Assembly: GCA_030452985.1 (NCBI GenBank)
Contig: JAKDLG010000012.1
Coordinates: forward strand, 1 to 63,067
Direction of reading: 5' to 3'
Length of the DNA: 63,067 nt
Source: Humibacillus sp.
GTDB taxonomy: Bacteria; Actinomycetota; Actinomycetes; Actinomycetales; Dermatophilaceae
Below are positions 8,378 through 16,591 of this stretch, one piece after another. Under the pieces are notes generated by a model. The model was given only the letters and a program-made list of their open reading frames with translations, was not told the DNA's origin and did no database searches. A program made the position numbers and the translations under genes. Within the stretch, counting starts at the first letter, position 1, and every line of letters begins with the position of its first letter.

Positions 8378-9904
8378 TTGTCGGGCAAAGACCACTGGTA
8401 TAAGCCGATGGTGAAATCTGGTGGAGGGCAGCGGGAGTCCGACGGGGTCGTAGTACCGGTGATCGGCGTGCAACATAACGCGCCGGGAGGAAAGGGCCCC
8501 GACTTTGGTGATGCTGGTGGCGGAGGTAAGCGTGAGGGCATGACCGGGACCGCCCGGTCCAACCACCCTGGCGGGCGATCGCTCGTCGTTGTCGATGGAA
8601 GCGCTCCGATCGATGACGTGCGAAAACTCCAACGCAAGCTATGGGCTGCGGCCAAGCAGTCTGAGGGTCGTCGTTTCCACGCCCTGTATGACCGGATCCA
8701 CCGTGGTGACGTCCTGTGGGAGGCGTGGAGGCGGGTGCGAGCAAATCGTGGCGCTGCCGGGGTCGATCGTGTGACCCTGGAGGCGGTGGAGGAGTACGGC
8801 GTGGCTCGGTTGTTGGATGAGTTGGGTCGTGTTCTTCGTGAGGGCAGGTACCGTCCGGCGCTGGTGCGTCGGGTGGAGATTCCCAAGCCGGATGGCCGGA
8901 TGCGGCCGTTGGGTATCCCGACGGTGCGGGACCGGGTGGTGCAGCAGGCGGCGAAGATCGTCCTCGAGCCTATATTCGAGGCTGACTTCCTGCCGGTCAG
9001 TCACGGGTTCCGTCCGCGCCGGAGTGCGACGGATGCGTTGGAGGTGATCCGGGTGGCGTTCCCGCGGGGGCGGCAGTTTGTCTTCGAGGCCGACATCCGG
9101 GACTTCTTCGGCAGCATCGATCATGACCGGTTGATGGTCGAGGTGCAGCGTCGTGTCTCAGATCGTCGGGTGCTGAAGTTGATCCGGTTGTGGTTGCGTG
9201 CTGGGGTGTTGGATCAGGGGGTGGTCTCGCAGACGGTTGCCGGGACTCCTCAGGGCGGAGTCATCTCCCCGTTGCTGGCCAACATCTACCTGCACGCGTT
9301 CGACCGGGCGTGGTCGCAGCGGGGCACCGGGGAGTTGGTCCGTTATGCGGACGACTTCGTGGTGTTGTGCCGGTCCGCGTCCCAGGCCGAGGAAGCCGCG
9401 CGGCGTGCTGCCGTGTTGTTGGGTGACCTCGGGTTGGACCTGCACCCGGACAAGACCCGCGTGGTCGACCTCCGTGGCGGCAGGGAGGGCTTTGACTTCC
9501 TCGGGTGTCATCTTCGGGCTCGGATGTCGGGCCGGTTGTGGGAGCAGCGGGGCATCGTGCGCTACTACCTACACCGGTGGCCATCGGCCCGGTCGATGAA
9601 ACGCGCCCGGGCCAGGGTCAAGGCCTTGACAGGTCGAAGCCGGGGCGGGATCGAGTTGGAGGACCTGATCGAGGCCCTGAACCTGTTCCTTCGGGGATGG
9701 GGCAACTACTTCCGTACCGGGAACGCGGCCCAGAAGTTCCGTCAGATGGACCGGCACGTCGTGTGGCGGCTGAAGCGTTTGCTGATCAAGAAGCGCGGCC
9801 GCAACCTTCGCGCCGGTCAGGCGGGACGATGGACCGAGGCCTGGTTCCACGACCAGGGCCTGCACAAGTTGCTCGGCACCATCCGCTACCCGAAGGCGGC
9901 GTAA
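8378..9904 (+). CDS. ltrA: Group II intron-encoded reverse transcriptase/maturase
   Basis: The open frame is 508 codons, but the real start may lie within its first 80 codons, because the first part is unlike an RT and overlaps the structured intron RNA. The RT domain is clear: GAAGVDRVTLEA, RPLGIPTVRDRVVQQA, FVFEADIRDFFGSIDHD, GTPQGGVISPLLANIYLHAFD and the catalytic LVRYADDFVVLCR. The maturase/X domain follows, including NLFLRGWGNYFRTGN near the C-terminus. No HNH endonuclease domain is evident. The enzyme helps the intron splice and copies it into new sites. It appears intact. Confidence 0.92.
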   Translation: MSGKDHWYKPMVKSGGGQRESDGVVVPVIGVQHNAPGGKGPDFGDAGGGGKREGMTGTARSNHPGGRSLVVVDGSAPIDDVRKLQRKLWAAAKQSEGRRFHALYDRIHRGDVLWEAWRRVRANRGAAGVDRVTLEAVEEYGVARLLDELGRVLREGRYRPALVRRVEIPKPDGRMRPLGIPTVRDRVVQQAAKIVLEPIFEADFLPVSHGFRPRRSATDALEVIRVAFPRGRQFVFEADIRDFFGSIDHDRLMVEVQRRVSDRRVLKLIRLWLRAGVLDQGVVSQTVAGTPQGGVISPLLANIYLHAFDRAWSQRGTGELVRYADDFVVLCRSASQAEEAARRAAVLLGDLGLDLHPDKTRVVDLRGGREGFDFLGCHLRARMSGRLWEQRGIVRYYLHRWPSARSMKRARARVKALTGRSRGGIELEDLIEALNLFLRGWGNYFRTGNAAQKFRQMDRHVVWRLKRLLIKKRGRNLRAGQAGRWTEAWFHDQGLHKLLGTIRYPKAA

Positions 9905-9926
9905 CCATGTCCAGAACACCATCGGT

Positions 9927-9959
9927 AAGCCGTGTGCGGGAAAACCGCACGCACGGTTT
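9927..9959 (+). ncRNA. Group II intron domain V
   Basis: A 33-base hairpin of the form AAGCCGTGTGCGGG, loop AAAA, CCGCACGCACGGTTT, carrying the AGC catalytic triad at its base. This is the most conserved catalytic element of group II introns. It lies 22 bases after the maturase stop, as expected. Confidence 0.85.
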
Positions 9960-10014
9960 GAAAGGGGGATGGGGAAACGGGTCTGCTACGCGGCACCCGC
10001 GCCCCTGACTACCA

Positions 10015-11349
10015 ATGCCTGAACCGGTGAGCGCCCACAGTGACGAGCATCCGCCGGCGAGCGAGGTGCGCCTCACCGAGGGGGTGGCGCTGCGCGACCT
10101 GCACGCGGTGCTGCGCCTGTGTGACTCGGGACGACTGCGGTGCAGTGACAAGACCAAGCGGCCAGCGGCGGCTGCGCTGATCATGGTCGCCGAGGCCCTC
10201 ACGGGTGGCGACTTCTATCGCGACGAAGCGATCGCCGCATACGCCTGGCCGCTGATCGTGCAGGCCGGTGGGCTGGCGACGGTCTCCGGTGGCAAGCTGC
10301 AGCTGACCGCTCGCGGCCGCGCCGCCCTGAGCCACCCTGCCGCTGAGGTGATCCGACAGCTATGGCGGTCGTGGGTCGCCAAAGGCGCCATCGACGAGCT
10401 GAGCCGGGTCGAGCACCTCAAGGGACAGCGGGCGGCCAACGTGTTGACGGCGGTGAAGACGCGGCGCGAGATCGTGGCGACCGCGCTGGCCAATCGTGAG
10501 CCCGGGGCTTGGGTCGAGGTGGAAAAGCTGTTCGCGTCGATGCGCAGATCGGGGTTGTCGCCCACGGTGGCTCGCAACGGGCGGGCGGTCTGGAAGCTGT
10601 ACCTGGTTGACGCCCAGTACGGCAGCTGCGGCTACGACGGCTACGGCACGTGGCAGATGCTCGAAGGCCGGTACACCCTGGCCGTGGTCTTCGAGTACGC
10701 GGCCACGCTGGGTCTGATCGACGTGGCCTACGACGAACCGGAGGGGGCCCGGGACGACTTCCGCTACAACGCGAGCGCGGAGGAGCTGCCGTACCTGAGC
10801 CGCTACGACGGGCTACGAGCGTTGCGCCTGAACGGGCTCGGGGCGTACGTGCTGGGCCTGACCGACACCTACCTGCCGCCGACCGAGCTCGAGCCGGTGC
10901 GAGCGCTGAAGGTGCTGCCGAGTCTCGACGTCGTCGCGACCGGCGAGATCGACACGGCCGACCAGCTGACGCTTGACGCCTACGCGCGGTGGACCGCTGA
11001 TCGGGTCTGGACGCTGACCAGCGAGACGGTCGTGGCTGCCATCGCGGCCGGGCGTGACGTTGGCCAGTTCCGGGCCTTCCTCGAAAGTCGCATGATGCAA
11101 CCCCAACTGCCTTCGACCTTGGTGACGTTGCTCGCCGATGTGACGGCTCGAACCCAGCGGGTGCGTGACCTGGGCCGGGTGCGCCTCATCGAGTGCGCCG
11201 ACCCGGCGCTCGCCGCCCTGATCCATCACGACCGCCGACTGAGTCCGTTGTGCGCGCTGATCGGTGACCGACATCTGGAGGTGACCGCCGATGACGAGCC
11301 CGCCTTTCTCAAGGCACTTCAGACCCTCGGCTACGCCCTCCCGGTCTGA
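10015..11349 (+). CDS. Protein with XPB/Ssl2-like helicase-associated C-terminal region
   Basis: 444 residues from ATG 10015, three bases after the intron end. No helicase ATPase motifs are visible. The C-terminal part, with LIECADPALAALIHHDRR and a final ALQTLGYALPV, resembles the helicase-C3/XPB-Ssl2 type domain found in uncharacterised actinobacterial proteins. The first 150 residues contain a possible winged-helix-like stretch (GGLATVSGGKLQLTARGRAAL). Function is unknown. The intron occupies the space where its promoter would be, so expression may depend on transcription through the intron. Confidence 0.55.
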   Translation: MPEPVSAHSDEHPPASEVRLTEGVALRDLHAVLRLCDSGRLRCSDKTKRPAAAALIMVAEALTGGDFYRDEAIAAYAWPLIVQAGGLATVSGGKLQLTARGRAALSHPAAEVIRQLWRSWVAKGAIDELSRVEHLKGQRAANVLTAVKTRREIVATALANREPGAWVEVEKLFASMRRSGLSPTVARNGRAVWKLYLVDAQYGSCGYDGYGTWQMLEGRYTLAVVFEYAATLGLIDVAYDEPEGARDDFRYNASAEELPYLSRYDGLRALRLNGLGAYVLGLTDTYLPPTELEPVRALKVLPSLDVVATGEIDTADQLTLDAYARWTADRVWTLTSETVVAAIAAGRDVGQFRAFLESRMMQPQLPSTLVTLLADVTARTQRVRDLGRVRLIECADPALAALIHHDRRLSPLCALIGDRHLEVTADDEPAFLKALQTLGYALPV

Positions 11350-11424
11350 CGAGACCTGACGGTGAGATCGCGGGCCGTCTGCGCCACACAGCGCGGCGCA
11401 CGCTGTCTCGGGCATTGACCCGCA

Positions 11425-12579
11425 GTGTTGTGGAACGGTGGGCTCGTGCCAGCACTCTCGAAGGTGATGCGGGCCTCGGTGACTCCGTTGGCCTCGATCC
11501 TCGGTTCGGGCCTGTTGATCATCGTGCCCGTGCTCGAGGGCACCCTCGGGTCGCTGTCGGTCGTCGGCGCCGCCGGCGTGTGCGCGGTGGCCTGGGTGGT
11601 GGGCACGTCGGTGCGCCACTGCGTCCGGGTCGTGGAACCCGCCCTGGCCGCCGATTCGCCCGACCGGGTCACCGCCGGTCTCGACCGGACCGGCGATGCG
11701 GTCATCGTGGTGGCCTACGTCATCTCGGTCGCGTTGTACCTGCGGATCATGGCCGAGTACGTCGTCGACTACGCCGTACCGGGCGGGTCCACGGTCTGGG
11801 CCCGGGGGCTGGCGTGCGCGGCCGTGGTGCTGATCGTGGTGGTGGGCGTCACCCGTGGGTTCGCGGGGCTGAACGCGCTCGACCGGTTCAGCCTGGCCGT
11901 CGTGCTCATCCTGACGACCGTGCTGGGCGGGACCCTGCTCTTCCACGACGCTCGGGGCCTGTTCGGCGCCGGCCTGGTGCTGCCGCCCGTGCCCGACGTC
12001 GGGATCGGCGAGATTCTGCTGGTGCTGGGTGGGATCGTGATCACGGTGCAGGGGTTCGAGACGGTGCAGTATCTCGGCGACCAGTACGACACCGAGACCC
12101 GCGTCTGGGCCTCCCGGGTCGCGCAGCTCATCGCGGCCTCGATCTACCTCGGCTTCGTCGCGGTCGCCACTCCGGTGATGGGGCTCGGAACCTCCGACGG
12201 GCCCGATGTCACGCTGCTCAACATCACCGCCCGGGTCGCCCCGTGGCTCGCCCTGCCGCTGGTGCTCTCGGCCGTGCTGAGCCAGTTCAGCGCGGCGGTG
12301 GCCGACACCGTGGCGGCCGACGGCAACCTGCGGGGCCTGTCCCGCTTCATGCGCGGACCCACGCCCTACCTCGTCAGTGGCGGCGCCGCGATCCTGCTCG
12401 CCGCCACCGCGTCGACCTTCACGATCATCGCGGTCGCCTCACGGGCCTTCGCCGCGTACTACGCCATTCAGGCGGTCTTGGCGATGCGCACCTCGAGCGG
12501 TGCCGCACGCAAGATCGGGTACGGCGCGCTAGCCGTCGTGATGGCCGCGGTCACCCTCTTCGCCCAGTCCGCGGGGTGA
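11425..12579 (+). CDS. Polytopic membrane protein, APC-transporter-like
   Basis: About 384 residues with ten to twelve hydrophobic segments and short charged loops. The general pattern, including ILGSGLLIIVPVLEG near the start and GIVITVQGFETVQYLGDQY in the middle, recalls amino acid-polyamine-organocation superfamily carriers, but I do not recognise a specific family or substrate. The start may be GTG 11425 or GTG 11446. It ends about 60 bases before the convergent hipA gene. Confidence 0.6.
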   Translation: MLWNGGLVPALSKVMRASVTPLASILGSGLLIIVPVLEGTLGSLSVVGAAGVCAVAWVVGTSVRHCVRVVEPALAADSPDRVTAGLDRTGDAVIVVAYVISVALYLRIMAEYVVDYAVPGGSTVWARGLACAAVVLIVVVGVTRGFAGLNALDRFSLAVVLILTTVLGGTLLFHDARGLFGAGLVLPPVPDVGIGEILLVLGGIVITVQGFETVQYLGDQYDTETRVWASRVAQLIAASIYLGFVAVATPVMGLGTSDGPDVTLLNITARVAPWLALPLVLSAVLSQFSAAVADTVAADGNLRGLSRFMRGPTPYLVSGGAAILLAATASTFTIIAVASRAFAAYYAIQAVLAMRTSSGAARKIGYGALAVVMAAVTLFAQSAG

Positions 12580-12636
12580 GTGCCGATGTACTCGACCGAT
12601 AGCCGCCGCCGATTCCCCAGAACATCTCTGCGTTCC

Positions 12637-12663
12637 ATCAGCGGTGGCTTTGCCATCGCTGAT
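12637..12663. terminator. Hairpin between the transporter and hipA ends
   Basis: The arms ATCAGCGGTGGC and GCCATCGCTGAT are complementary apart from one position, with a TTT loop. It overlaps the hipA stop codon and lies 58 bases past the convergent transporter stop, so it could end transcription from both sides. No strong T-run follows. Confidence 0.45.
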
Positions 12664-13897
12664 GAATGCGGTGGCAGGCAGGAACGAGGTTCTTGGCGAG
12701 CCGCTCCCAGAGGTTGAGGCCCACGGACCCACCGAGATCATCGGTCAACGCGATCTGGAAGGCGTCAGGCAGGGCGGCAGCGAGCTCGCGCACCCGTTCG
12801 ACCCGTTCACCCTCGTCGAGCTGCACATCGCGCGCGTGGGCACGCCAGTGCTTGGGGTAGGACTCGCCGAAGTTTCGAACGCCGCCGAGCGAGAAGGCGG
12901 CCTGCCGGGGTGCGTCGCGGGAACCGTAGGCCAGCCCGGTCGCAAGGTCGTAGAGAGGCGCGAGCCGGGTCTGCCGACCGGCGAACAGCAGGCTGAAGTT
13001 CTTGGCATGGCCGTCCGGGCAGCCGCTGAGGTAGTTGAAGAGCATGGCGTCGCTGAGCCGTCTGACGTCCGCCTCCGGCGTGGACGACACGCGGCGCAAC
13101 AGGTCGGCCAACTGCCGGGTGGTCGGGCCGCCGCTGGCTTCGTACTTCCGCGACGGGGGCACCCCGAGGGCTTGGCACAGGTCGACCTGATGCCAGCGGG
13201 TGATCAAGCCAGCGGTCGATGTGGACCGGTCGAAACGCCGCACCGCCAACGCGGTCTCGCCGTCTACGTCCAGCATCTCGACGGCAGCCGTAGTCAGGCC
13301 CAAGCGCTGGGCGGCGCGCATCGTGGCGAACTCGACTTCGGCCTGGTGGCGCATCTTGGCGATGCCGGGCTTGATGATGTGCGTCGTCGGAGCCGCACCC
13401 AACGCCTCGTACCAATGGTTGTCGCGTCGCGCCACAGCGAACTTCTCCTGAGCGCCAGGGAGGCTCCACTGCTCGTCGGGCAGAGCCCACGTCGAGCCAT
13501 CGGCGCGAAGCCCGCGAATGCGTTCCCCGATCTCGGCGTCGGTGATGGGCACGTACTCCGCCGACCGGTCGATCGGTTCACCCGGGGCCGCGAACTGAAC
13601 GGCCCCGACACAGTCGAGACCCATGTAGGTCAGCAGGTCGAACGGTTCGTCGACAACCCCGAACTGGCGCGCCCACCGCTGGCGCACTGACTGATCGTCT
13701 GGCAGCAGGCCCTCGAGGTAGGCCCGCAGACGCGTGCCGGTGAACGTCTCGTCACCCAGCGGGAGAGCCGGGCTCAAAGCCGGGCCTGGACCGGCCGCAT
13801 ACGCTTCGTCGTAGGCGAAGGAGACGTCACCGCGAGTGTTTCGGCTCAAACGGCCCACGGGCTCTCCGAAGAGGTGGACGGTGAGTGACTCAGTCAT
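12638..13897 (-). CDS. hipA: HipA-type serine/threonine kinase toxin
   Basis: About 419 residues. The HipA N-terminal domain (VHLFGEPVGRLSR, FAYDEAYAA) is followed by the kinase core: SLPGAQEKFAVARRD for the ATP-binding segment, THIIKPGIAKMRHQAEVEFATM, the catalytic GCPDGHAKNFSLL and the metal-binding APLYDLATGLAYG. HipA kinases phosphorylate aminoacyl-tRNA synthetases or similar targets and cause dormancy. The start at 13897 overlaps the hipB end by eight bases. All catalytic motifs are present, so it is likely active and held in check by HipB. Confidence 0.9.
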   Translation of the reverse strand: MTESLTVHLFGEPVGRLSRNTRGDVSFAYDEAYAAGPGPALSPALPLGDETFTGTRLRAYLEGLLPDDQSVRQRWARQFGVVDEPFDLLTYMGLDCVGAVQFAAPGEPIDRSAEYVPITDAEIGERIRGLRADGSTWALPDEQWSLPGAQEKFAVARRDNHWYEALGAAPTTHIIKPGIAKMRHQAEVEFATMRAAQRLGLTTAAVEMLDVDGETALAVRRFDRSTSTAGLITRWHQVDLCQALGVPPSRKYEASGGPTTRQLADLLRRVSSTPEADVRRLSDAMLFNYLSGCPDGHAKNFSLLFAGRQTRLAPLYDLATGLAYGSRDAPRQAAFSLGGVRNFGESYPKHWRAHARDVQLDEGERVERVRELAAALPDAFQIALTDDLGGSVGLNLWERLAKNLVPACHRIHQRWQSHR

Positions 13898-14177
13898 CGC
13901 CGAGAAGTTCGGCGAGCTTGCGTTCAGCATCGATGTCTTCCGGTGACCGGTACACGGGGCGGGCGACGAGCTCGAAGTCAAGGGCTCGAAGCACCTTGAA
14001 CACGGCGCCTGTCGCAGCAGTGGGGTGACCCGCCTCGAGCCGGACGAGCCATCCGCGTGAAACGCCGGCGCGTTCGGCCAGCGCCGCTTGGGTCAGGCCG
14101 GCGCGTCGCCGCTGTGTGCGGGTAACGGCCCCGATGCGCGCCCAGTCACGAACCACGTACTCGGTCACAGCTGTCAT
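13890..14177 (-). CDS. hipB: HipB-type XRE antitoxin and repressor
   Basis: About 95 residues from ATG 14177. The helix-turn-helix RRRAGLTQAALAERAGVSRGW is typical of the XRE/HipB family, followed by EDIDAERKLAELLGDD at the C-terminus. It neutralises HipA and represses the operon. The start codon itself lies inside a perfect 20-base palindrome, and two more palindromes follow upstream, so tight autoregulation is likely. Confidence 0.88.
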   Translation of the reverse strand: MTAVTEYVVRDWARIGAVTRTQRRRAGLTQAALAERAGVSRGWLVRLEAGHPTAATGAVFKVLRALDFELVARPVYRSPEDIDAERKLAELLGDD

Positions 14178-14242
14178 CGTACGATGACAGCGTCCGAATG
14201 TCACGCATCAATGACATTAGCCAAGAGTCATCGATCGATGAC
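14171..14242. promoter_or_regulatory. Array of three HipB-type operators spaced 27 bp apart
   Basis: Site 1, at 14171-14190, is the perfect palindrome CTGTCATCGTACGATGACAG and covers the hipB start codon. Site 2, at 14197-14218, has arms AATGTCA and TGACATT around eight bases. Site 3, at 14227-14242, is the perfect palindrome GTCATCGATCGATGAC. Centres are at about 14180.5, 14207.5 and 14234.5, exactly 27 bases apart. All share the TGTCA/TGACA-type half site. Confidence 0.75.
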
Positions 14243-14297
14243 AGGGCAGGTGTGCTTCTCAGGAAGGACGCAGTCGCCACATCGTCTTTGGGCAAGG

Positions 14298-14936
14298 TCA
14301 GGCATCCTCACCGTCGGCGGATGCCGCGCGCGCGTACTCCTCGAGCTTGGCCGCGAAGTCCGAGAGCACCTGGGCGTCGACGTAGGCCTTGATGATGCGG
14401 CGCACCTCCCACTGGCCGGGCTTGCCAGCCCGCCCAGCGGCATCCACCTGCCCGGCCGGCGCCCCTTGGGTTCGCAGCGCGCGCAGAAAGCCGAGCTCCT
14501 CGGCCTTGCGGATCGTGCTGTCGGCGGTGTCGATGACCCTCGCCTCGTTGGTCGAGTCGGGGAAGAACAGGCGCAGCATCTCGATGATCTGGTCGCGCTC
14601 GAGCACGAGCTTGCCCTCGCTGCTCGTCGTCTCGAACTCGACGAGACGTTTGCGCAGCAGCACGAGCAGCAGGCTCACGTTGTAGGTGAGGCTGCGTCGC
14701 ATCACGAGCCTGGGGAGGGGCGGGATGCCGGGGTCCTCGGCCTCACTGCGGAGGTAGGCGTAGCCCTCGGTGTCGTCGACCACGAGCTCGACGCCGATCG
14801 CGCTGAAGTGGTCGCGCACCGCAGCGCCCTGTCGTTCGAGGGTGGCCCAGGCATCCTCGTTGCTCTCGCGGTAGACGACGCCGCGCATCAGGTGGACGAT
14901 CGCGGCCCCGACGGCGTGCTCCTCCGGCGTTCTCAA
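14298..14936 (-). CDS. jetB: Wadjet subunit JetB (DUF4194)
   Basis: 212 residues from TTG 14936, eight bases after the jetA stop. The sequence matches the DUF4194 family, the MukE-like kite subunit of Wadjet. It contains RLVMRRSLTYNVSLLLVLLR, then LVLERDQIIEMLRLFFPDS and the end WEVRRIIKAYVDAQVLSDF. JetB links the JetA kleisin to the JetC SMC arms. It looks intact, but jetC no longer follows it; the next gene downstream on this strand is hipB after a 120-base gap full of operators. Confidence 0.88.
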   Translation of the reverse strand: MRTPEEHAVGAAIVHLMRGVVYRESNEDAWATLERQGAAVRDHFSAIGVELVVDDTEGYAYLRSEAEDPGIPPLPRLVMRRSLTYNVSLLLVLLRKRLVEFETTSSEGKLVLERDQIIEMLRLFFPDSTNEARVIDTADSTIRKAEELGFLRALRTQGAPAGQVDAAGRAGKPGQWEVRRIIKAYVDAQVLSDFAAKLEEYARAASADGEDA

Positions 14937-14943
14937 CGCAGCC

Positions 14944-16371
14944 TCATCGGCGGGTCACCGTGACCTGGGGGAGGCGGGCCCGCCGCATCCGGTCGCCGTC
15001 GGTGAACTCGATGTGGGTGGTCTCGCTCTCGTCCATGCTCACCTCGATGTCGTCGTCGGTGAGGGCGAGGTAGCCGACGATCTCGGCCGCGCCCTGCTCG
15101 ATGGGGTAGAGCTCCACGATGTCAGCCAGCAGGGCGGAGGCGCGGGGTGGGATCGCGGTGCGGACGTTCTCGGCGAGCCGGGCGTGGTCGACGAACGTCT
15201 GCCCGAAGAGGGAGTCGACGTCAAGGTCTGCGTCGTCGGCCGGGGCGAGAAGGCTGTTGACCTCGGCCGCGGGCCGGGCGTCGTGCAGTGGCCGCTCGAA
15301 GGGTAGGGAGATGGTGACGCCGGGTTCGTCGACGACCAGGCCCACGGTGGGTGGGGTGTCACGCACCGACAGGGCGGCGGCTTCGACCGAGCGCACCAGC
15401 TCGAGCACGCGGCGGTTCTCGAGCCAGACCCGGTCGTCGAGAAAGCGGCGCAGCTGCTCGGAGATCTGGCGCACGGTCTGCTGGGTGCGTTCGGCGGCTT
15501 CTGACCAGTCGTGGTGCACCGTGCGCAGCCGTCGGTCGGCGTCGAGGGCGGCGATGGTCTCGACCTTCGTGAGCAGGTCGGCGAGCTCGTCCTGCCGGGC
15601 TTCAGAGAGCAGGAAGTCGTAGAAGCTCTGGAAGCTGCGGCCCTGGTCGGAGGCGCTGATGTCAGAGCGGGTGCCGACGAGGTCGGCGAGCAGGTCGCCC
15701 TTGCTGCCCTCCCACGCCGCGATGCGCTCGCGGGCGGCGCGGTCGAGGGCGCGGAAGTTCTCCTCGACCTGACGAAAGTCCGACAGCAGCTCGCGGGCGG
15801 TGCTGGCGAACTGCTGGTAGCGGTCGCGCACGGCGACCCGGTCGAGCACGACGACGTGCCCGGCCTCGATGGCGGCGATCTCCTCGTCGAGGCCGTCCCG
15901 GCGCCGACGCAGCTCGGCCAGGCGCACCTCCGGGTCGGTCTCTGACCCGAGCACCATCTGGCGCAGCAGCTCGACGACGGTGTTGAGGCGCGACTCGGTG
16001 CCGACGAACGAGCGCACCTGCAGCCCGGTCACCCACGCGTAGGCCCTCTCGAAGGCGGGCGTGGCGTCCAGGTGCACCTCGTCGGAGCCGAGGGGGTAGA
16101 ACCGGCGCAGCCAGCCGGCCTCCGTCGTCGACCAGTCGTCGAGGTAGTCGCCCGCGTTGCGGGGGTAGACGGGGTGGTCGGGGTCGGTGGCGTTGATGGT
16201 GAACAGCTCGTCGTCGAGGGCGGTGGCGAGCTCGGGCGCGGAGGTGGCGCCGTGGTTGTCCTCGACGAAGAAGCGGCCGAGGAACGCGAGCACGAGCGGA
16301 GCGTTCGTAGCGCGCAGCAACCGCCAGGCCGGATGCCGCTCGCGCAACGTCTCGATCGTCTCGTGCTCCAC
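14944..16371 (-). CDS. jetA: Wadjet subunit JetA (DUF3375)
   Basis: 475 residues from GTG 16371. The N-terminal winged-helix-like region (TIETLRERHPAWRLL, FLGRFFVEDN), long helical middle and C-terminal domain fit DUF3375, the MukF-like kleisin subunit of Wadjet. The usual length is preserved and no lesion is seen. The promoter region upstream has a near copy in front of jetC at 6789-6819. With jetB it forms the proximal half of a jetABCD operon whose distal half now lies 7.6 kb away. Confidence 0.88.
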   Translation of the reverse strand: MEHETIETLRERHPAWRLLRATNAPLVLAFLGRFFVEDNHGATSAPELATALDDELFTINATDPDHPVYPRNAGDYLDDWSTTEAGWLRRFYPLGSDEVHLDATPAFERAYAWVTGLQVRSFVGTESRLNTVVELLRQMVLGSETDPEVRLAELRRRRDGLDEEIAAIEAGHVVVLDRVAVRDRYQQFASTARELLSDFRQVEENFRALDRAARERIAAWEGSKGDLLADLVGTRSDISASDQGRSFQSFYDFLLSEARQDELADLLTKVETIAALDADRRLRTVHHDWSEAAERTQQTVRQISEQLRRFLDDRVWLENRRVLELVRSVEAAALSVRDTPPTVGLVVDEPGVTISLPFERPLHDARPAAEVNSLLAPADDADLDVDSLFGQTFVDHARLAENVRTAIPPRASALLADIVELYPIEQGAAEIVGYLALTDDDIEVSMDESETTHIEFTDGDRMRRARLPQVTVTRR

Positions 16372-16413
16372 CGCGTCTCACCTCCATCACGTGCTTCCCG
16401 GGGCCCTTGCGCC

Positions 16414-16444
16414 AGCGTAGGCACCCTGGCGCAGGGCGCGGTAA
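16414..16444 (-). promoter_or_regulatory. Candidate jetA promoter
   Basis: On the minus strand TTACCG, 19 bases, TACGCT, matching the pair upstream of jetC. The -10-like hexamer lies within an inverted repeat with arms GCGCCAG and CTGGCGC, which is not conserved in the second copy and could be an additional regulatory element. Confidence 0.4.
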
Positions 16445-16591
16445 CGGGCGGTGCCCGAGCCGGCGATGCGCCCGGCGTCGCCGGCGCCAGGGGGCCTCTC
16501 GTCAAGAGGTGGTCAAGGTCGACGCGACGTGGGCCGCACGTCGACGGCGCGAGAACTACGCGGCGGGGGCGCCGCCGTGAAACCCTCAGCC

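Larger units (their letters stand above)
8040..10012 (+). mobile_element. Group II intron, complete, with maturase gene
   Basis: The 5' end begins GTGCG, the group II consensus, at 8040. A reverse transcriptase/maturase gene lies inside, followed by a recognisable domain V hairpin at 9927-9959 and a domain VI-like hairpin. The 3' end is placed after CTAC at about 10012. The element is about 1.97 kb. It sits between the mazE promoter and the ATG of the XPB-like gene at 10015, inserted in the plus direction with the downstream gene. Both boundaries are inferred from consensus ends; the 3' end could be off by a base or two. Because it interrupts no coding frame, the insertion would be neutral even if splicing failed. 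Confidence 0.85.

Noticed and set aside
10813-11946. Long minus-strand frame opposite the XPB-like and transporter genes.
   Set aside because: Repetitive Asp/His/Arg/Gln composition and no motif; antisense shadow.
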